Assembly: GCA_002286715.1 (NCBI GenBank)
Contig: NSJX01000002.1
Coordinates: 1,102,396-1,166,395, forward strand
Reading direction: 5' to 3'
DNA: 64,000 bases
Source of the DNA: Dentipellis sp. KUC8613
Taxonomy: Eukaryota > Basidiomycota > Agaricomycetes > Russulales > Hericiaceae
How positions within the stretch are numbered: position 1 is the stretch's first letter; every line of letters begins with the position of its first letter. Positions 34,294 to 46,246 of the stretch are shown here, one piece after another. The notes under the pieces are model-generated. The model was not told where the DNA came from, made no database searches, and saw only the letters and a list, made by a program, of their open reading frames with translations. The position numbers and the translations under genes were made by a program.

Positions 34294-35875
34294 TTAGTTA
34301 TAATGCTTGACCCTCACACCGTTCACGATCTCGTACTCAATACCTTTCTCATCTGCGCTCTTCTGCAGGTCGGTCACACCGTAAGTCGCGGTTCTCGCCT
34401 TCCGCCAAGCGTGTTGGGTAGGTGCCGGACCATCGATGGCCTTGGTGATGCCTTCCCGCTGCAGAAGTGGACTGCTTCGGAGCGGCTCGAGTCGGATATC
34501 GTCGGCCATATAGTGGAAGTAGAACAAGCCAAGGCGCTTGTATCCGTTCTGGTCCTCCGGGGGCTTCACCACGCGGTGGATAGCAGACTTATAATAGCCA
34601 CCAGAAACATATTCAGTGGTGTCTCCACAGTTGATGACCTGCATCGCAAGGATGACCGAGCGCACTTCAAAAACAGCTGTGCAACTCACCAGTGCATTGT
34701 CAATGTGCCTCACATAGCGCCACTTGCCATCGTGGTCCAGGATCTGGAGAGCCGTCACAGGCTGGCTCCACAAAGCGGAGAGGCTGGTGTGATCTTGTCG
34801 AGTGCCTGTCAGGGGAGGTGCACAGCAGCGGCGAAGGTGCGGTAGTTACCTGCATGACCTTTCATCCACACGCCTTCTGTCTTAGTCTCTTCTTCTTCCG
34901 GACGTGGATTGCTGCGCAGGCAGCTGTTTAATCCTGTCTTGCTTTCCGGATACAGTGTGTACTTACTAGACCATGAACCTGACTGGTCCGAGGATCCGAG
35001 TTAGAAAAGAAGCCCGCACAGGACAAAATAAAACTCACAAAACGAGTGGTTAGTGTCATCGTAAGGGTGCATGTCCGGCATGGTGTTCTCCGGAAGCTCC
35101 AAGCCAAGAGAAAGTAATCTGCGGAAAACAATTGAGTTCTGAAATTAGATGGAACAAGATCGGTGATAGTACTTCTCGACTTCATTCAGTACCTTCTTGT
35201 GCGTGAACTCAATGAACTTCTGGATTTCTGGTAAGACCGGACGAAGCGATTCCGGATGCTGACGGCGAGAAACATCGCGAGGGACTTCGTTGTCCAGGAT
35301 AAGTAAAATCAGACGCTGATGGAAAATCAAGTCTCACAATTGTAATGCTCGATCCTATCCTTCACGCCGTTCGCGATGTTCTAGAGGAACCAATCGCATC
35401 AGGTTAGGTAAAAATGCGCAATCCAAAGGAGCGAACCCAATATTGCTGCAACTTGTAGCCGTAGTATTCACCGGTCGCCTTGATGTTAGCAACGTAGCGC
35501 TGCTTCTCGTCCTCGCTCACTTGATTGAACGGGACTGCAGCGATGTCGAACATCCTATCAACCTGCCAAAATTGTCAGACAATCTCGGAAACCTGAAAAG
35601 TGCGAGATGACCTCGGCTTTATCCAGGCCGTGATTGATGGCATAGAAAAATCCTTGCTTGTGCATGGCATCGCGGGCGATGATGGCTTGCTCCGCACGGC
35701 CTTCGGGTGTGTTGGTCTTCGATAAATCAATCACAGCGAGATCAGCCCAGTCGACTATACACGACATGGTTCAGCAGATCATCACGGCAAAATCAGAAAT
35801 GCCTCTCGTACCATCTTGCTGAGTGACGGGGGCTGGGATCCAGCAGGGTACGTTGGGGACAGTGACGGCAGGCAT
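34294..35875 (-). CDS. 2OG-Fe(II) oxygenase, isopenicillin-N-synthase-like (array copy 2)
   Basis: Same family and exon order as copy 1. The ATG at 35875 gives MPAVTVPNVPCWIPAPVTQQ. Next are DWADLAVIDLSKTNTPEGRA and GFFYAINHGLDKAEV. The joins include KVLNEVEKLLSLGLELPENT. Then come the iron ligands: GHADHTSLSALWSQPV (His, Asp) and SAIHRVVKPPEDQNGY (His). The C terminus is GIEYEIVNGVRVKHYN with stop at 34294. About ten introns are present with standard sites. It is closer to copy 3 than to copy 1 over the core (HIDNALVINCGDTTEY; GLFYFHYMADD), so the 2/3 duplication is probably the younger. Catalytic residues are intact. The substrate cannot be inferred. No TATA box as clear as those of the other copies was found. 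Confidence 0.85.
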
Positions 35876-36147
35876 TCTGCTTTGGGAGAACTATGCGCAG
35901 CATGACGCACCTTTAACAGCATACCGTGTGAGGCGAACAAGGTCAAGTGAACGAAATCAGTATCATGAGGAGACGGGAAGGAACCCCGAAGAACCGAAGC
36001 TTCACAGGATAAAAACAGCCTAAAATCAGACCCGCGCACGAAGAGGAGCATACACCAAATCCGTCGATATCGTACCACTGAGCATTATCGTACACCGCTG
36101 TCATGAGGTTCGTGCACATAGAATAGTAGAAAGCGAAGACTGCTATC

Positions 36148-37707
36148 CTAATTGTAGTGCTTCACCTTTACGCCGTTGATGATCTCGTATTCGATGCCAT
36201 CTTCCTCGCTCTTCGTCAGGGTCGTAACACCGTACCTCGAGACGCGACCTTTCCGCCAGGCTTCCTGCGTAGGTATTGGGCCGTCGATGACCTTCGTGAT
36301 TCCTTCACGCTGTAATACTGGACTTTCCGTGAACGGCTTCAGAAGAAGCTGATCGGCCATATAATGGAAGTAGATCATCCCCAGACGCTTGTACCCGTTC
36401 TGGTCCTGGGGGGGCTTGATGACGCGGTGAATGGCAGACTTGTAGTACCCGCCTGAGAGATACTCAGTCGTATCGCCGCAGTTGATTATCTATGATGCGG
36501 ATGCGTGTCAGCGACGACAATAGATGTAATATCGCGCCCAATCGTACCAAGGCGTTGTCTATATGCCTCAAATACCGCCATTTGCCGTCGTGGTCTTTAA
36601 TCTGCAGCGCGGTCACAGGTTGGCTCCAGAGCGCCGTCAACGTCATATGATCTATATGCGACTTCGGTCAGATATAAGCGGCTAAAATCTCCCAAAGCCC
36701 GTACCTGCGTGACCCTTCATCCAAACACCGTCGGTCTTCTCTTCTTCGTCATTGGAGCGAGGGTTGCTGGTATTTAGTATTAGCGGCTGTTATGCCGTAA
36801 ATCTAGATCGACCTACTAGAGCATGAATCTAACTGACCATAGAATGAGTTCGATCGACAAGGACACGTTATGAAAATTATTTACAGAATGAATGATTAGT
36901 CTCGTCGTACGGGTGCATGTCGGTGAGCGTGTTCTCCGGAAGCTCCAGCCCGAGCGAGAGCAGCCTTTATCGCGTTTCAATTCAAATACGGGGAAAGGTT
37001 AGCGGCGTGTCTTACCTCTCCAATTCGTGCATAATATTCTTGTGCTGATACTCGATAAAAGATTGTATCTCAGGGAGGAAGGGACGTAGCGCCGTAGGGT
37101 GCTCTCTGCGCGACACATCACGAGGGACTAAGCAGAGAGGTTCAGACGCACACTCTGGCACTAATAACGACGGCGACGTACAGTTGTAATGCTCGATCCT
37201 GTCCTTCACTCCATTTGCGATGTGCTAAGGAAGTCGATTGAGGAATTATAGGACGGGGAAGACATTTAACAAACCCAATATTGCGGCAGCTTGTAGCCCA
37301 GATATTCACCGGTTGCCTTTATATTCGCCTCGTAGCGTTGCTTCTCGTTATCGTCCACCTGACTGAACGGAACATTGGCGATATCGAAGAGACGGTCGAT
37401 CTGATGACATGTAAGCGCTAAAGCTCATCTATACTGTAAAAACTTACCTGCGACTTCTCCAGCCCATGGTTGACGACGTAAAAAAATCCCTGTTTATGCA
37501 TGGCATCGCGAGCTGCAGTGACTTGTTCAGCGCGACCCTCAGGAGTCTGAGCCTTTGCAAGGTCGATAATGGCCAGATCAGCCCAATCGACTGCCAGCGG
37601 CATCAATAGTCATTCAGCAGCATAGCACCTGGGTAGCACTCACTGTTCTCTTGTGTAACGGGTGCAGGAACCCAGCGTGGCACAGAAGGAAGTGTGATGG
37701 CAGGCAT
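36148..37707 (-). CDS. 2OG-Fe(II) oxygenase, isopenicillin-N-synthase-like (array copy 3)
   Basis: The third paralog in the same orientation. The ATG at 37707 gives MPAITLPSVPRWVPAPVTQ. It is followed by WADLAIIDLAKAQTPEGRAE, GFFYVVNHGLEKSQ, ANGVKDRIEHYNLPRDVSRR and LLSLGLELPENTL-type sequence. The iron ligands are GHADHMTLTALWSQPV (His, Asp) and SAIHRVIKPPQDQNGY (His). It ends YEIINGVKVKHYN at 36148. Intron positions mirror those of copies 1 and 2, as expected of tandem duplication. A TATA-like TTTAAATA lies 64 bp upstream of the ATG. The reading frame is complete. A difference from copy 2 is GHADHM against GHADHT next to the metal site, which may reflect substrate divergence (inference). 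Confidence 0.85.
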
Positions 37708-38441
37708 TTTGAAGATGACGCTGAGAAAACAAAAACGTGTGCTGTTCTTCCGTGGAGCAGTTGACCTCGCTATTTAAAGGGTCGGAGTACGTATTGGGGA
37801 GACTTTTTACCAATGAGAACAGGACATGACACGCAACGCCTTCGAAGAAAAGGCGCCATAGAAAGGGCGTAGGGATCTCTCGATCCGCTTTGGTTCCGAG
37901 ATGTGCATCGCGCTGGCCTGTAAGTAATTATGGTATGATGACCCTAGGGACCACGAGAGACGTCTCGCCGGACCAGAACGCTTCTTTGGAAGCATGTTAC
38001 TTAAGAACATGTAGGACATAAATTTTCTATATGCAAAGAGGCTACTTACCCTATGCGCTCGCCGGCTAAAGCTAAACAGCGAGCGTCAAGCGGTCTACGT
38101 TTTCCATGCGATCTAATCTGCTAGTGAATGGTATGATGATCTTGGACCGTCGTAGTCATGGAAAACGAGTCCACTAGAGTATCACTCCATCCTTCATTGG
38201 ACCGTTGAGCAGGAGAGAACTGAGTGGAGGCGATGCTCACCTACATAAAATAACGTTCACGTTTACTGATTGGATGAGCGTGTGCGGAAATGTTTAGTGC
38301 CTGATTCGAAGGAAGTTGTTGTTGCGGCGGAGACCCGATTTGGAAATGGGTCAACGACCGTGACCGCCACGCGAATTACGTCTACTCATCCTTGGCTACT
38401 CCCTTCAAACAACACATTGTTTCAACTATTTGCTGTCGAAG
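37708..38441. other. intergenic, divergent promoter region with TATA for array copy 3
   Basis: The upstream region of copy 3 (TTTAAATA on the minus strand, 37771-37778) and of the DENND6-like gene. A minus-strand frame at 37807-38019 has no support. No gene is seen. Confidence 0.5.
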
Positions 38442-40611
38442 ATGGAAGACAGCGATGTCGACGAGATATTCTCATCCAAACTGACTTCGTCAACCTCACT
38501 GGCATCTGCCTCAGACTTGGAAACAGCAACCCCCTACTACAAACCACACGTAGACCAGCTTGTCACGCCTAAGCGCAGACCAACGCATCCGGCGAGGTCT
38601 CCATCTTCACCGAACCTACCGCTTTCTCCAGAAAGACCTCTACCACCCCCTAGGACACTCTCGCGGTCGCTGACCCTTCCGCTCCCAGAGCCGGGCCCCA
38701 CTGAGTATCGGATACCAACGCTAGAAGGTGTCTCCTTCGAAATTGAAAAATTGGAGCGACTGCGAAGATGGATGTTGGGACTTGCCGTTGGTATGTACGT
38801 CTCTGTACGTCCTGTCAGCTGCTTCTCACGAAAATTTGCAGTCAACTTCGATCTCGAATTGGGGCCTGTCGTGACCTGCGTTTTCCCCCCATTTCATATG
38901 TTCCCCTTCGAAGCAGAAAATATGTTAGTCATGCATTCCGTCTCTATTCCGTCGTCCACGCACCGAGAATTGTCGGTCTAGCGCGTTCTCAGCATTCCCG
39001 GACTCAGCGCTATTCAAGGAAGGCTCTCAAATCCATTCGTTTCGTATTCGTGAAGGCAAACGCGCACCGCTGGATGGTGACCACCGACCCATATCTCCAG
39101 ATGGATTCTTGTATGGGTTTTCGTACTTCAGCCAACGAAAGGACGCGTCTTCGAAACGCGGATACGAACAGGTGATCACCATCGCCATATGTCCCTTACG
39201 CCGCTGACGTTCAAAGGTAGCGCTCCATTGTGATACTGACACACCGCCCTTATCCAGCTCTCTTCCACAGTATTCTGTCGAAGCTCGGCCCGCTATACCA
39301 GAGCCACGGCGACCCAATATTAGAAGTCGCGTCCCATAACGTAGCGAACTGGTGAGCCGCTTGTGTTTCGGGGCTGATCCGTTTTTTTCGGCTTGCCGAC
39401 ATATCTCGGAAAGAACAGGTCCGCACCCCTGCCTGGAACTACAGTTGAACTGGGCTTCTTGGGTTCTGTCTTACACGCCGAGCTACCCGAAAGTTTGGAT
39501 GAACAGCAGCTGAGCAGCTCAGCCCACCTGCACAGTCAAACAGACCAAGATTGGCATGTGAGTCCTCACCCATGACCGGGAGTCGCATCGGGTACTGAGT
39601 GGAGAAGATCCTCGCGTGTGCGCCGCCCTCGATCCCTCCCCCGCTATCCCTCTTCGAAGCTGCTCTATCTCATCTCTGGTCGATATGGGAATGCCTCGTC
39701 CTCTGCGAGCCCATCCTGGTCTTTGGGCCCTCACCTGCAATGACCAGCCAAGCAGTCTGGTGGCTTCGCGATCTCTTCCGACCGGTATTACATCCCGCCC
39801 GCCCTGCTCGCCCCGATATACAGACTGATTGAATGATTACAGATACCGTGGCCTAGCGACTTTCGTCCATTCTTCACGATACATGACAAGGAGCACAACG
39901 CCCTTGTCAACGATATGCCTCCGAAGGCTGGCCTACTGCTTGGGGTAACCAACCCCTTTTTTGAAGTAGCGTGCAAGCACTGGCCGCATGTGCTGAGTCT
40001 CGGAAAGGCTAGGTGAGCATTCTTAGCATGAAAACTACCGCTGTTTAGTCATTCTCTATTTGATTTAGATCGAAGACCGTCAAAGACGCGTCCACTCAGG
40101 TGGCAGGCCCTCCACCCGGCTGGAAAACGCTGACGCACAAGCGGTACATCTCTAAGGATCGGCAGCTACTTCAGCAAATGGAAGCTGCCTGCAAGGGTGG
40201 GCCGCAAGCTCGTCGGTGACATTTTTCATTCATCTGTCGCCTAATGTCTCACCTATTCCCTGAACAGAGGACGAGGCGTCCACCATCTTGCGTCGGCACT
40301 TCTCCTCGCGGACGGCCGCACTACTTGTCCCGCTCAACCGGTACCTGAACACACTCATTCCACCACCTTCGGAAACCATGCGCGCACGAGGCAAGACACT
40401 TCGATTGAAGCCATTCAACAACGCGAACTTTCTCGTGTCACTGAAGACATACGGCAGCCCCCTTCCCTTCCGCTCTAGCACCAAGCAGCGGGAGTTTTAC
40501 GAGAGGTGGCTGCGTACGCCAGCTTTTGGCCTATGGCTTGCGCGGCAAGAAGAGACGGTGAGCCAAGTGCTGAAGGAAACCGCCGAGCGTGGTGTGGGAG
40601 GGATTAAATAA
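38442..40611 (+). CDS. DENND6-like longin/DENN-domain protein (Rab GEF family)
   Basis: DENN-domain proteins activate Rab GTPases in membrane traffic. The ATG at 38442 (MEDSDVDEIFSSKLT) leads through a Pro/Ser-rich N terminus. The longin part follows after the first intron: VNFDLELGPVVTCVFPPFHM, then AFSAFPDSALFKEGSQIHSF and FLYGFSYFSQRKDASSKRGY. The central DENN part has SIVILTHRPYPALFHSILSK, LWSIWECLVLCEPILVFGPS and, after an intron, FRPFFTIHDKEHNALVND and ILLGVTNPFF-like GLLLGVTNPFFEVACKHWPH. The C terminus holds REFYERWLRTPAFGLWLARQ and ends GVGGIK at 40609-40611. Human DENND6 (FAM116) and fungal relatives share this order. About eight introns; no damage. The C2-type stop of the first exon at VNFDL is a regular GT..AG junction. 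Confidence 0.82.
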
Positions 40612-41599
40612 CTCAACGACTCTCGTGGATGATTTTGAAGGCAGTGGCACGATACCCCATTACGTATACCTCTCGCTATGCAATTGAACATACAGATTCA
40701 TCCTGGTTTGCCCCCTACCCAGTCTCATGGCTGGCTTATCTCGGATATCGACATCTTCCTGTTCCGCATCGTATCCTAACATCTCAGTTATTCTCATACC
40801 AGCAGGCACGCGGCACAGGTTTCTGCTACTGTAACGTATGCAGCATCTTTCACAGGGCAGGTCAGGAGGTGCGTACGCTGATTTGCTTATGGTACCGCGC
40901 TGAACTAACAAAGCGGTTGTGTAGATTTTGAAGACTGACAAACGGAGCCATCCTACAGTCCTCGGAATCCTCTCTCCGTCTTGTTTCAGTGATGCCACTC
41001 CCACTCGGCGAACGCTTCGAGGGTGCCTCGTCCAGCTTCCAGCGTCACACGTGGCGCAGAAATGCCACTGTGGTGCCTATCTGTGGGAGCCAGCTGCACC
41101 AAGATCATCGTTGTGTGGATCGCTTCAAGGCGATGCTGCGTCTACCCCACGCCCATCTGAACCCACCGCTCCCTGGCATCTTCTGATCTACATTCAGATA
41201 CTGACGAACCTCTGTGCATCCGACTGTCCTGGATGCTGCGGCCAGGGTGTTCGACAGCCAATCGCACCGCTTGCCTGCGGTCAGAAGTGCCGCTACCATA
41301 TGGATCTTACCCGCCGCACCGTCGGACTCCGACATGGAATTAGAGCGTGCAATCTGCAGTTTTTCTTCCTCCCAAAAATTTCCTCTCCTTTCCGACGAGC
41401 AGCGCATCGGTCGGCGTCGGTGTTTCCGCGGCACGCTTGGCCAGCACGAGGCAAGCGAGTGTAGGCATTAAGTAAACATACTGAGAACTATGACATGACT
41501 ATGAAAATACACACAACACACAGCACTCAACAGCACCGCCCTTCTAACCCATCTATCATACAGAGGCACATACAACACCAAACGCAGATGCCAACTCAA
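40612..41599. other. intergenic, one weak plus-strand gene candidate
   Basis: It should contain the 3' ends of the DENND6-like gene and of the DUF6593 gene, which converge here. A plus-strand frame starts at an ATG at 40989 (MPLPLGERFEGAS...) after a plausible intron acceptor (TTTCAG). Another open frame runs 41214-41471 and ends EASECRH. I could not join the two with good splice sites, so no gene is claimed. Confidence 0.4.
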
Positions 41600-42422
41600 T
41601 CAGCTTGTATGGCCGTTCAGCACCCCAACAGTCATAAGCGGTGCTGCGAGCGCGGACGCGCGGTTGGCCGACTCGACGTCCGCCTCGCGGCGGCGGCGCT
41701 CGATGAGCAGGAACGAGACGAGCACGAGGTCGCGGATCTCGTCCGCCCGGGCATCGAGCACGAGCTTCGCCGGGGAGACGTGCGCGGGCGTCTTGGTGGA
41801 GCTGCGGTCGGGGTGCGAGCGCTGGAAGCGCGCGATGGGCGGCGACTTGGATCCGTGGGCGTGCAGCTGTCCGCGCATATGAGAATAAGACGTCAGCGTG
41901 TCAAAAACCGCGGTCCGTGTCCATGCTGTAAGGCCTGCCTGCTGCCTGCCAGAGAGGCGCAGCGCGGGGCACGGTGCCGGCATGCGCAAGGCAAACGGAC
42001 GTACCTGGGGCGCCGGCCCTGGCGTCGTGTTCGTCCACACGAACTTCCTCCCCGCCTCGTCCTGGAACGTCACACTACTGCAAACGACGCGATGCGTTCA
42101 GCCCCCCGCCACACGCATAACAGCAAACCGCAAAGGACACGCACTCGTTGAACGGGATGAGGCTCTTCTTGAGCCACGCGCTCGCAGGGCCCTGCGGCCA
42201 GCCGATGCCATGCAGCGTGAGCAGGTCCGAGCGCGGCTCGCGCCAGACCCAGTCCGCGACGCAGCGGCCCTCGCCGTCGCACACGCGCGTCACGGGCATC
42301 TTGCCCGACGCGTCCGTCGTGACCGTGTACGCGATGTCGCCGCCCTCGAAGACCGTCGTGTTGCACATGTTGTCGGGCGAGAAGACGAGCGTCGTCACGA
42401 GCGGCTCGGACTCGAAGGACAT
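41600..42422 (-). CDS. DUF6593 family protein
   Basis: A basidiomycete family of unknown function with a beta-rich fold. The ATG at 42422 (MSFESEPLVTTLVFSPDN) is followed by NTTVFEGGDIAYTVTTDASG, the TRVCDGEGRCVADWVWREPR block and WLKKSLIPFNE. An intron leads to SVTFQDEAGRKFVWTNTTPG and another to LHAHGSKSPPIARFQRSHPD. The C terminus (VLDARADEIRDLVLVSFLLI, then ERRRREADVESANR) is the typical helical end of the family. The stop is at 41600. The gene is GC-rich with strong third-position C/G, like the neighbouring xfp and ack genes. A TATAAAG lies about 160 bp upstream on the minus strand. Substrate or ligand unknown. Confidence 0.75.
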
Positions 42423-43268
42423 CGTCGTCGTCGTGGATGTATGTGGGTATCGGTATCGGTGTATATCGGTTATCGGTGTGTGTGCACGCTTTGTGTTTCG
42501 GATGGGGATCTAGAGAATGCAGAACGCAGAGGCCAGCGCCGAGGGGTTGTACGCGGCCGCGCGCAGCGCATATACTCCCGCTTTATAGCAATCCATCTCC
42601 ATCAGGGCCCGGGGAGCCTGACAGTGCGCACACTGTCACGTAGACGCGGCCTGCATGCTAATGTGGGACATCACTCGTCTGCAGCTGCAGGCGACCGCAG
42701 CAGTGCCGGCGGGGAGCGCTGAGCCCTGCTGCGGCCCGCCCGAGGCGGGAGTCTGGACTACCCGCGACGGCGATTACGGGAGGCGTATGATGCCTCTCGC
42801 AGGCGACTGGACAGTCCCGCCGGACGAGCCATGCTGCACGTTCCTGGGTACGCATGTGCGGGGGCGGCAATGGCGGCTGAATCAGCGCAGGCCAAGATCC
42901 GCCAGGGTATGGGCTGGACGAGACAAGGCCTGTAGGACGTCGACGAGCGTGGACGTGGAGCACAATTCGGAGAGGACGAGGCCAGTCGCGAAAGACAATT
43001 CGGAATATCGGAGAAATTCGACCCAGAACACAACATGCGCGGTCTATCGATCTATTTTCGCCGACGGAAGATGCGTATGTGTGGGATTGGATGCAGAAGG
43101 GGTTGAACGATCTACACATCCCCATGCGATTAAAAGGCTAAAAAGTACAAAGTACAAACATCACGGCGCAGAGCAGCTACAAAGTGTTGCAATTCTGTTG
43201 TCTACAATGTCCTGAGACGAGGGGAGCCGAGTCCAAATCTGGTCATATCGTACATCTACGTGCCCGCT
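42423..43268. other. intergenic, DUF6593 promoter and xfp 3' region
   Basis: Includes the TATAAAG of the DUF6593 gene and GC-rich sequence on its far side. An open frame of 155 codons on the minus strand (42658-43125) and one of 186 on the plus strand (42655-43215) overlap fully. Neither has a recognisable domain. Confidence 0.5.
42581..42587 (-). promoter_or_regulatory. TATA box of the DUF6593 gene
   Basis: TATAAAG on the minus strand, about 160 bp upstream of the ATG at 42422. Confidence 0.5.
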
Positions 43269-46246
43269 CTAGTTGAAGACGGGCGTGTCGAAGGTGCCGT
43301 CGGGATCTGTCGCGGGGCGCACGGTCAGCCAAAACATGTCAAGTGGGATCAGCGCAATGGGGCACGAACCTTTGCCGAACTCGAGAATGTACTTCTTGTC
43401 GTTCTGGGCCATGTGCAGGAACTTCGTGGCGAGGGTATGCGACGAGACGAGCACCTTCGGGTTGCTCAGCCCACCCGCGCGCACGGCGGTGGCGGCGACG
43501 TGGTAACGCGAAGTGCTGTTCGTGAGCATCATCTGTATGACTCGGTTAATTTCATCGTCTGAAGGATATTCGAAAAGATGTGCGTACGTCGAACGGCGAG
43601 GTCGTCGTGCCCTCCTCCTTGTAGCCCTCGATCGTGACACGCTCCAGGCGGGGACGACCGAACAGGAGACCCTTGAGCTCGATCGGGTAGCCGTGGTAGT
43701 TGAAGTGGATGGGCTTGTCCGCGGTGAAGAGCGAGTCGAAGTCCTCGTCGGCGAGGGAGTGCGGATGTGTGCCCCAGGGGCCGAGGATCATGAGGTCGGT
43801 GACGTTCACGACACGCACGCGCAGCTCGGGAGCGTACTTGCGGAGGAGCGCGGCGGCCGCGATGACTTCGAAGGTCATCTCCACACCGATACCGACAAGG
43901 ACGCTGTCGAAAGAAAGTGTCAGATCGCGCCAATGATCACGAAATTTCCGAGACTTACACATCGGGGTTGACACCGTCATCGACGGAGGCGAACTTCCAG
44001 GTGGAGGCACCTGCAATGCAGTGGGCGTCGGCTTCCTCGGGCGAGAGCCAGACAGGGGTCTCCTGCTTGCTGCCGACCATCAAGTTGACGTAGTTCTTCG
44101 CCCGAACGCAGTGAGCCATTGTCGACAAGAAGCAGTTGGCATCGGGGGGAAGGTACACGCGGGCAGCGGCGGGCTTCAAGTTGAGCACAGCGCCAATGAA
44201 GGCGGGGTTCTGGTGAGAGAAACCGTTGTGCTCCTGGCGCGTCCAGGTGGAGGTCTCGACGTAGTTGAGGGACCCCACGGGCTGGCGCCAGGTCGTCTCG
44301 CGAGACATTTTGACGAACTTGCTGTACTGGACCATCATAGTCTGGATGATGCCGAGGAAAGCCTCGTACGAGGGGAAGAGACCGGTGCGTCCAGTAAGCG
44401 TGTAGCCCTGAAGCATGCCCTGGCAAGTGTGCTCGGAGAGGATCTCGACGACACGGCCACCCTTGTTGCGGGAGGCGATATCCCACTGGAAGTTGCGCCC
44501 GCTATCGCGCAAAACGGCGTCAAGCTTGTTGGAGACAAGCTCATCGGGAGAGAAGATACGGAACGACGAGGGGTTCCTAAAAGTTACCGAGATGAGTATC
44601 ATTTCGAGATCCTGAAGATTGGCAAGATTTACCTCTCGACAACATCGTGCAAGAACTCGCCGACGACCTTCATGCAGCTCTTCTGGCTGCCCTTTTGCAC
44701 ACCCATGGGGAGCCATTCGGGCACATCAAGAGGGGTGTAGCCGTCGTTGGCCTCCTTCCTCTGGCCGAGCTTCTTCTCGTTGACATCGGGGATAACGTCC
44801 AAGATGCTCTGGATCGGCTGGCCGGTCTCGTCGAACAGCTCGTGGGGGTTATATGAGTTGAGCCAGTCCTGGAGCGCCGAGAGCTGCTCGGGGTTGGTCT
44901 TAGCCTCGGGGAGAGGGACCTGGTGAGAGTGGAAGGAGCCCTCGATATATTCGCCGTGGAAGGATTTCGGTCCACCCCAGCCCTGCAAATTTCTCGTTAG
45001 AACGCGTCCCTGTGATGCCAGAAATGTATCACTTGCCTTGGGCGTGCGGAGAAGGAGAACGGGCCAGCGGGGCTTCACAAGGGGGTTGCCGCTGCGAGCA
45101 GCCTTCTGAATCTTGTGGATCTCGGAGAGTGCCCACTCAATGGAAGAAGCAAGATCCTGGTCAATGTTCTGCAAGTCCTCAACGAAGCGAACTTGGTATC
45201 CGTAGCCACTATATGCGCGTTAGTTGTTATCTTATCTCACTAAAAAGTTAGGTACTGACGTGAAGAGAGACGTCAGCTCCTTGTCATCCATGGTGCCGTA
45301 GATGGTACGCTCGGAAATCTTGAAGCCATTGATGTGCACAATGGGCAGAACGGCACCAGACTCCTTGGGGTCGATGTACTTGTAGCCGTGCCAAGCGCTA
45401 TTGGCGGATAAATGATGTCAATGTACCATTCCGCCGCAGTCAGGAGTCAACAACTTACGTCGCGGTGGGGCCCGTCTCAGCTTCACCGTCACCGACGACG
45501 CAGGCAACAACGAGTTCGGGCTTGTCCATGACAGCACCGAAGGAGACGGCGAGAGCATATCCGAGCTCACCACCTTCGTGGATACTTCCCGGAGTCTGAG
45601 CGTTGATGTGACTGCGTATATGCGCTGTGAGCGAACATGCAGAAGGAAAGGAGGCGGAACTCGTACCTCGGGAAGCCGCCAGGAACACTGAATGCGCCAA
45701 TCAGCTTGCGGAGACCTGCCTTGTCGCGGGTGTAGCCCGGATGGAAGGTGTTCAGGGAGTTCTCGAGCCAAAGGCACGAGAGGATAGCGGGCGCGCCGTG
45801 GCCTAAAGATAGATAAGCACAAGCGCCAGGATGAGCAGAAAATGACATACCGGGGCCGACGACGTAAAGCATGTCCTGGCCGGTCTTGCGGATGATTCGG
45901 TTGATGTGGGCGTAGACCATGACAAGGCCGGGGCAAGTTCCCCAGTGGCCAAGCAGGCGGTTCTTGATGTCCTCGGGGATGATCCTGCGCTCGAGGAGCT
46001 CATTGTCCTTGAGGAAGATCATCGCTAGATACGCGAGTAAGATACGATAGCCGAGGGAAGCCCAGGAACACAGGACTACGAACCCGCGGCAATGAAGTCG
46101 GCAGCGCGCCTGAACTGGACGACGCTCTTGAGCTCCTGGGGCGAGAGGACATTCTTCTCGAGCTCGATGCGGTAGCGGAGGATGTCATCGGGGAGCTGGG
46201 AGGGGTCGGGGGGAGGGTTGGGCTGAGCGAGTTCTTGACCAGGCAT
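43269..46246 (-). CDS. xfp: phosphoketolase (xylulose-5-P/fructose-6-P phosphoketolase)
   Basis: A thiamine-diphosphate enzyme that splits xylulose-5-P (or fructose-6-P) with phosphate into acetyl-P plus glyceraldehyde-3-P (or erythrose-4-P). The ATG at 46246 begins [20 protein letters not shown]. The domain order is complete. The N-terminal part has [30 protein letters not shown] and [17 protein letters not shown]. The ThDP-binding GDGEAETGP is followed, after introns, by [12 protein letters not shown] and [15 protein letters not shown]. The middle has [36 protein letters not shown] and [15 protein letters not shown] [13 protein letters not shown]. The C-terminal part has [14 protein letters not shown] and [16 protein letters not shown] and ends TFDTPVFN at 43269. 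About eight introns; the last join is GK|DPDG. It pairs head-to-head with acetate kinase. Fungal enzymes are usually about 800-850 residues, as here. Confidence 0.95.

Noticed and set aside
41898..42722. 274-codon plus-strand open frame
   Set aside because: It lies antisense to the DUF6593 exons in GC-rich sequence. It is Arg/Ala/Val-rich and is the expected mirror of a gene with C/G third positions.
42655..43215. Overlapping 186- and 155-codon frames
   Set aside because: They mirror each other in GC-rich intergenic DNA with no domain or splice evidence.
44021..44740. 239-codon plus-strand frame
   Set aside because: It is antisense to phosphoketolase, whose motifs are unmistakable on the other strand.
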